From JBAWAP01 sp049589355 (GTDB taxonomy: Bacteria; Chloroflexota; Anaerolineae; VGOG01): a stretch of DNA of 33,907 bases. How positions within the stretch are numbered: the stretch's first letter is position 1; every line of letters starts with the position of its first letter. Shown in pieces: positions 30,882-33,907 of the stretch. Both the position numbers and the translations under genes were made by a program. Where the stretch lies: the NCBI GenBank assembly GCA_049589355.1, contig JBAWAP010000114.1, forward strand, positions 1 to 33,907, given 5' to 3'. The notes beneath the pieces are model-generated. The model was not told where the DNA came from, searched no databases, and saw only the letters and a list, made by a program, of their open reading frames with translations.

Positions 30882-30955
30882 TTGACATCCGTGACAATAT
30901 ATGTTATAATAGTGTCGCAATGCTCAGATAGTGACATATATCTAGAGACGACACT
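30882..30955 (+). promoter_or_regulatory. Consensus promoter with overlapping dyad upstream of the PaaX-family gene
   Basis: Perfect TTGACA (30882-30887), 17-bp spacer, perfect TATAAT (30905-30910). AGTGTCG (30911-30917) and CGACACT (30949-30955) form a 7-bp dyad starting right after the -10, followed by TTTTT. GTGACAATATAT (30891-30902) is echoed by GTGACATATAT (30931-30941). The dyad and direct repeat are candidate operators for autoregulation. The short T run also allows a weak terminator reading. Confidence 0.65.
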
Positions 30956-31124
30956 TTTTCAAGTGCTAAGCCTCAGGCGCGATCCAGCCCGAGGCTTCGG
31001 CGTGAGCCTTCGGACCGAGCGCCTCAGTTGAGCGTTCAGTGTCAAAGCCTCAGACCGAGCCCTCAGCCGAACGGCGGGCCTTTGAGCCACGACAGTATCC
31101 CCATCTGTTCAGAAGAGACTAGAA
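30956..31124 (+). other. Long structured leader of the PaaX-family gene
   Basis: About 170 nt without a recognised gene. It contains AAGCCTC/GAGGCTT (30968-30974 / 30991-30997), which can pair. An imperfect direct repeat of about 22 nt (GACCGAGCGCCTCAG... near 31013 and GACCGAGCCCTCAG... near 31047) and several GCCTCAG words follow. No riboswitch class recognised. Confidence 0.4.
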
Positions 31125-31961
31125 ATGTCTAACTCGCAGGATATAATCTTCACCCTGTACGGAGACTACATCCGTCACCGGGGTGGAGAGGCCTGGACGG
31201 GCAGCCTGATCGAGTTGCTGGGTCTTCTTAGGCTTTCGGAACAAGCTGTCCGTTCTACCCTCTCGCGCATGTCCCAAAAAGGCTGGCTAGAGAGCCGCAA
31301 GGTCGGTCGGCACAGCTTCTACTCCCAGACCCCCAAGCTCCTCAAATTGCTAGAGGAAGGCGCAACACGCATCTTCCAACCCCGCTGTGACCCCTGGGAC
31401 GGGCGGTGGTACCTCCTTACTTATTCCATTCCTGAGTCCAAACGTCACCTGCGGCGCAGGTTGCGCAAGCGGTTACTCTGGCTTGGCTTTGGCACTTTGA
31501 ACCAAGCGACCTGTATCTCTCCTCGGGATTTGCGAGCCGAGGTGGAGCAAGTCGTGGATGACCTGCGCATCCGCCCCTACGTAGATTTCTTTACTGCCGA
31601 ACACCTAGGTTTTTCCAGTGACGAGGAGATTGTGGCGCGTTGCTGGGATCTGAAGCGACTTAACGACTATTACGCCACTTTCATCGCCCGCTACAATCCT
31701 CCGTTTCAGGAGCATCAGGCCCGATTGATGGCCAGTGGCAGCCTGAAGTCGCAGGAGTGCTTTGTGCAGCGCTTCATGCTGATCCACGAATATCGCTCTT
31801 CTCCCTATGTGGACCCCAATCTACCACTGGAACTGCTGCCCGACGACTGGCTGGGCGGGAGGGCCACGCAACTGTTTCAACAGTATCGCAACCTGCTAGT
31901 TGAGAAGGCCGAGGCTTTTGCGGACTCGGTCTTTGCCAAGGCCCCACGATGGGCACCGTAG
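31125..31961 (+). CDS. PaaX-family transcriptional regulator
   Basis: A 278-residue GntR-like repressor of the PaaX family; the E. coli member represses phenylacetate catabolism and responds to phenylacetyl-CoA. The N-terminal winged helix is at about 8-70 (IIFTLYGDYIRHRGGEAWTG, LSEQAVRSTLSRMSQKGWLESRKVGRHSFY). The central PaaX domain starts WDGRWYLLTYSIPESKRHLRRRLRKRLLWLGFG. The C-terminal domain has FVQRFMLIHEYRSSPYVDPNLPLELLPDDWLG, a family hallmark. The ATG at 31125 has only a weak AGAAGAG SD. It lies 14 nt upstream of the thiolase gene, so it probably controls, and is co-transcribed with, the acyl-CoA genes that follow. Confidence 0.9.
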   Translation: MSNSQDIIFTLYGDYIRHRGGEAWTGSLIELLGLLRLSEQAVRSTLSRMSQKGWLESRKVGRHSFYSQTPKLLKLLEEGATRIFQPRCDPWDGRWYLLTYSIPESKRHLRRRLRKRLLWLGFGTLNQATCISPRDLRAEVEQVVDDLRIRPYVDFFTAEHLGFSSDEEIVARCWDLKRLNDYYATFIARYNPPFQEHQARLMASGSLKSQECFVQRFMLIHEYRSSPYVDPNLPLELLPDDWLGGRATQLFQQYRNLLVEKAEAFADSVFAKAPRWAP

Positions 31962-31975
31962 GTAAAGGAGGCTAG

Positions 31976-33223
31976 ATGCGAGAGGTAGTCATTGTTGAGG
32001 CGGTACGTACCCCGGTGGGACGGCACGGCGGGACGTTGGCGGCGGTTCGGCCGGATGACCTGGCCGCGCTGGTCATCAAGGAAGTTGTGGCCCGGGCAGG
32101 TGTCGAGCCCGATCTGATCGAAGACGTGTACATGGGGTGCACCAACCAGGCGGGCGAGGACAACCGCGATGTAGCCCGCATGGCGCTCCTGCTGGCGGGC
32201 CTGCCCTTCAGTGTGGCCGGGGTCACCGTCAACCGGCTTTGTGCCTCGGGATTGGATGCTATCAACCAAGCCGCTCGCGCCATCAAATGCGGGGAAGGAA
32301 ACGTCTTCGTGGCCGGTGGGGTGGAGAGCATGAGCCGGTCGCCGTGGTCGGTTCCCAAAGCGGAGCGCGCTTTTCCCTGGAGCAACGTCACCATGTACGA
32401 TACGACCATCGGCTGGCGTTTCCCGAACCCCAAGATGGAGGAGATCATTCCGCTGGAGGGTATGGGCGAGACGGCGGAGAACATCTACGACGAGACCGGG
32501 ATCAGTCGGGAGGAGCAGGACGCCTTTGCCCTGGAGAGCCAGCGGCGGGCGGCGGCGGCTATTGAGGCTGGGCGCTTCAAGGATGAGATCGTGCCGGTGC
32601 CCGTTCCCCAGCGCAAGGGTGCTCCGTTGATAGTGGACACCGACGAGCATCCTCGCATCGAGATTGACGCCGACGGCAAGGTGCGGCTGACCACCAGCGC
32701 CGAAGAGCTGGCCCGGCTGCGTCCTGCCTTTCGCCCTGGCGGCACAGTGACGGCCGGCAACGCCAGCGGCATCAACGACGGAGCAGCGGCGCTGCTACTG
32801 ATGTCGAAAGAGAAGGCCAAGGAGTTAGGCCTGGAGCCGATGGCCCGCTGGGTAGCGTCAGCCGTGGCCGGGGTGAACCCCCGCACCATGGGCTATGGCC
32901 CTATTCCAGCCACCCGCAAGGTGTTGCAACGGGCCGGGCTGACCATTGATGATATGGACCTGATTGAACTGAACGAGGCGTTTGCTGTCCAGGCGCTGGC
33001 TTGTATCAAAGAGCTGAGCCTTGACATGGCCAAGACGAACGTCAATGGCGGAGCCGTGGCCCTGGGGCACCCACTGGGCTGCACCGGCGCCAAGCTGATG
33101 GTTACACTGCTGCACGAGATGCGGCGGCGAGCGGCAACTGGGGAGCGGATGCGGTATGGCCTGGCGACCATGTGTGTTGGAGTCGGCCAGGGATGCGCGA
33201 CCATCGTCGAGCGCACGGCGTGA
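31976..33223 (+). CDS. Thiolase, 3-oxoadipyl-CoA thiolase-like (PcaF/PaaJ group)
   Basis: A 415-residue thiolase that cleaves or forms 3-ketoacyl-CoA. Catalytic residues are visible: Cys89 in VNRLCASGLDAI, His365 in GGAVALGHPLGCTGAKL, Cys400 in ATMCVGVGQGCA, with NEAFA in between. GCTNQAGEDNRDVARMALLLAGLP and YDTTIGWRFPNPKM are strings typical of the beta-ketoadipyl-CoA thiolases PcaF/PaaJ rather than of acetoacetyl-CoA thiolases. Together with PaaX this suggests aromatic-acid (phenylacetate or beta-ketoadipate) breakdown, but a general acyl-CoA role with the downstream SDR is equally possible. GGAGG lies a few nt before the ATG. Confidence 0.92.
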   Translation: MREVVIVEAVRTPVGRHGGTLAAVRPDDLAALVIKEVVARAGVEPDLIEDVYMGCTNQAGEDNRDVARMALLLAGLPFSVAGVTVNRLCASGLDAINQAARAIKCGEGNVFVAGGVESMSRSPWSVPKAERAFPWSNVTMYDTTIGWRFPNPKMEEIIPLEGMGETAENIYDETGISREEQDAFALESQRRAAAAIEAGRFKDEIVPVPVPQRKGAPLIVDTDEHPRIEIDADGKVRLTTSAEELARLRPAFRPGGTVTAGNASGINDGAAALLLMSKEKAKELGLEPMARWVASAVAGVNPRTMGYGPIPATRKVLQRAGLTIDDMDLIELNEAFAVQALACIKELSLDMAKTNVNGGAVALGHPLGCTGAKLMVTLLHEMRRRAATGERMRYGLATMCVGVGQGCATIVERTA

Positions 33224-33242
33224 GGGGGAGATGGAGATAGAG

Positions 33243-33907
33243 ATGGAATTGGAAGGTAAAGTCGCAATTGTCACTGGTGGCACGCGAGGCATCGGTCGGG
33301 CCATCGTGCTAGACCTGGCCGCCAACGGCGCTGATGTTGCTCTCAACTACCGCCAGAGCGCCGACCTGGCGGCGGAACTCGCCGAGGCCATCCGGGACAT
33401 GGGCCGCCGCGCCCTGGTCGTCCGGGCCGACGTGTCCAGTTTTGCCGACGCCCAGGAGATGGGGCAGAAAGTACTGGATGAGTTCGGCCGGCTAGACATT
33501 CTGGTTAACAATGCCGGGATGAACTGGGACGGCGTGGTGTGGAAGATGACCGAGGAGCAGTGGGATCGAGTCATTGAAGTGGACTTGAAGGGCACCTTCA
33601 ACTACACGCGGGCCGTCACCCCCATCTTCCGCGAGCAGGGGTCCGGCAAAATCGTCAACATCACCTCGATCAACGGCCTGCGTGGCAAGTTCGGCCAGAC
33701 CAACTACTCGGCAGCCAAGGCCGGGGTGATCGGGTTCACCAAGGCCTGTGCCCGTGAGCTGGGCCAGTATAGCATCAACGTCAACGCCGTCGCGCCGGGC
33801 TTGATCGAGACGGAGATGGTCAAGGAAGCGCCGGAGAATGTGCGAGAGATGGCCCTGACGGAGATCGTGCTGGGTCGACTGGGACTGCCGGAGGAAGTGG
33901 CCTACGT
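33243..33907 (+). CDS. SDR oxidoreductase (FabG/PhaB-like), 3' end cut by window edge
   Basis: The first 221 residues of a classical short-chain dehydrogenase, likely 3-oxoacyl-ACP/CoA reductase. The cofactor motif is VTGGTRGIGRA (residues about 9-19), NNAG is at about 85, the catalytic Ser is in NITSING, the Tyr and Lys in YSAAKAG, and NAVAPGLIETEM follows. Two in-frame ATGs exist (33231, 33243). The second is preferred since GGAG (33233-33236) is spaced 6 nt from it, while the first abuts GGGGGAG. It starts 19 nt after the thiolase stop, an operon. The pair could make or use 3-hydroxyacyl-CoA. Confidence 0.9.
   Translation, partial: MELEGKVAIVTGGTRGIGRAIVLDLAANGADVALNYRQSADLAAELAEAIRDMGRRALVVRADVSSFADAQEMGQKVLDEFGRLDILVNNAGMNWDGVVWKMTEEQWDRVIEVDLKGTFNYTRAVTPIFREQGSGKIVNITSINGLRGKFGQTNYSAAKAGVIGFTKACARELGQYSINVNAVAPGLIETEMVKEAPENVREMALTEIVLGRLGLPEEVAY

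Noticed and set aside
30956..31124. Known riboswitch ahead of the PaaX-family gene
   Set aside because: No aptamer consensus was recognised; reported only as a structured leader.

Overview
The window looks like a chromosomal segment of a moderately GC-rich, free-living bacterium. Many sigma-70 type promoters (TTGNNN, 16-17 bp, TATAAT) and good Shine-Dalgarno sites are visible. The gene set (PpiC-type foldase lipoprotein, CooC, DUF4349 lipoprotein, bactofilin-like membrane protein, two VapBC-type modules, PaaX with a beta-ketoadipyl-type thiolase, UvrA, MiaB, XseAB) together with abundant short repeats fits an uncultured Chloroflexota (Anaerolineae-like) genome. That placement is an inference; no rRNA gene is present to prove it. 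No tRNA, rRNA, CRISPR array or prophage was seen.

Layout. 1-1791 (-): a membrane-anchored GH18-like protein that lacks the catalytic Glu and runs off the window. 2021-3813 (+): a foldase lipoprotein and a CooC ATPase. 4050-4780 (+): a toxin-antitoxin pair. 4800-5170: a terminator and a 121-bp IS66-like MITE with an 8-bp target duplication. 5171-7594 (-): acetyltransferase, metallophosphoesterase (its C-terminus overrun by REP-like hairpins) and TrmO. 7730-10147 (+): RsmI, PGI/PMI, a consensus promoter with a 16-codon leader ORF and hairpin, and a SWIM zinc-finger protein. 10380-14743 (+): flippase-like membrane protein, FAD oxidoreductase, second metallophosphoesterase and DUF4349 lipoprotein. 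14768-14888 (+): a probable small structured RNA with its own promoter and terminator. 14927-19006 (-): a 1359-residue fusion of a YfhO-type membrane glycosyltransferase with a Wzx/MATE-like flippase. 19424-25941 (+): an OmpR-type regulator with a dead receiver, UvrA, a macro-domain protein, a COG2509-like FAD protein and a second toxin-antitoxin pair. 26016-27314 (+): MiaB. 27316-30808 (-): XseB, XseA, a bactofilin-like protein and a broken degV. 31125-33907 (+): PaaX-family regulator, thiolase and an SDR cut by the window end.

The most unusual feature is a recurrent class of degenerate heptanucleotide (sometimes octanucleotide) arrays. At least nine occur between 12.0 and 26.4 kb. Several unit families are used (CAGGTCG, TTTGAGC, GAAGCAA/AGCAGGG, CTTCCAA, CGTTRACT), often with a facing inverted partner. 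Five lie inside protein-coding genes without breaking the frame. The YfhO-flippase gene alone has arrays at its 5' end, at its 3' end and at three internal sites. Other points of interest are the small RNA, the three-part glycosylation logic of the fusion protein, the attenuator-like leader before the SWIM gene, and the pseudo-receiver regulator.
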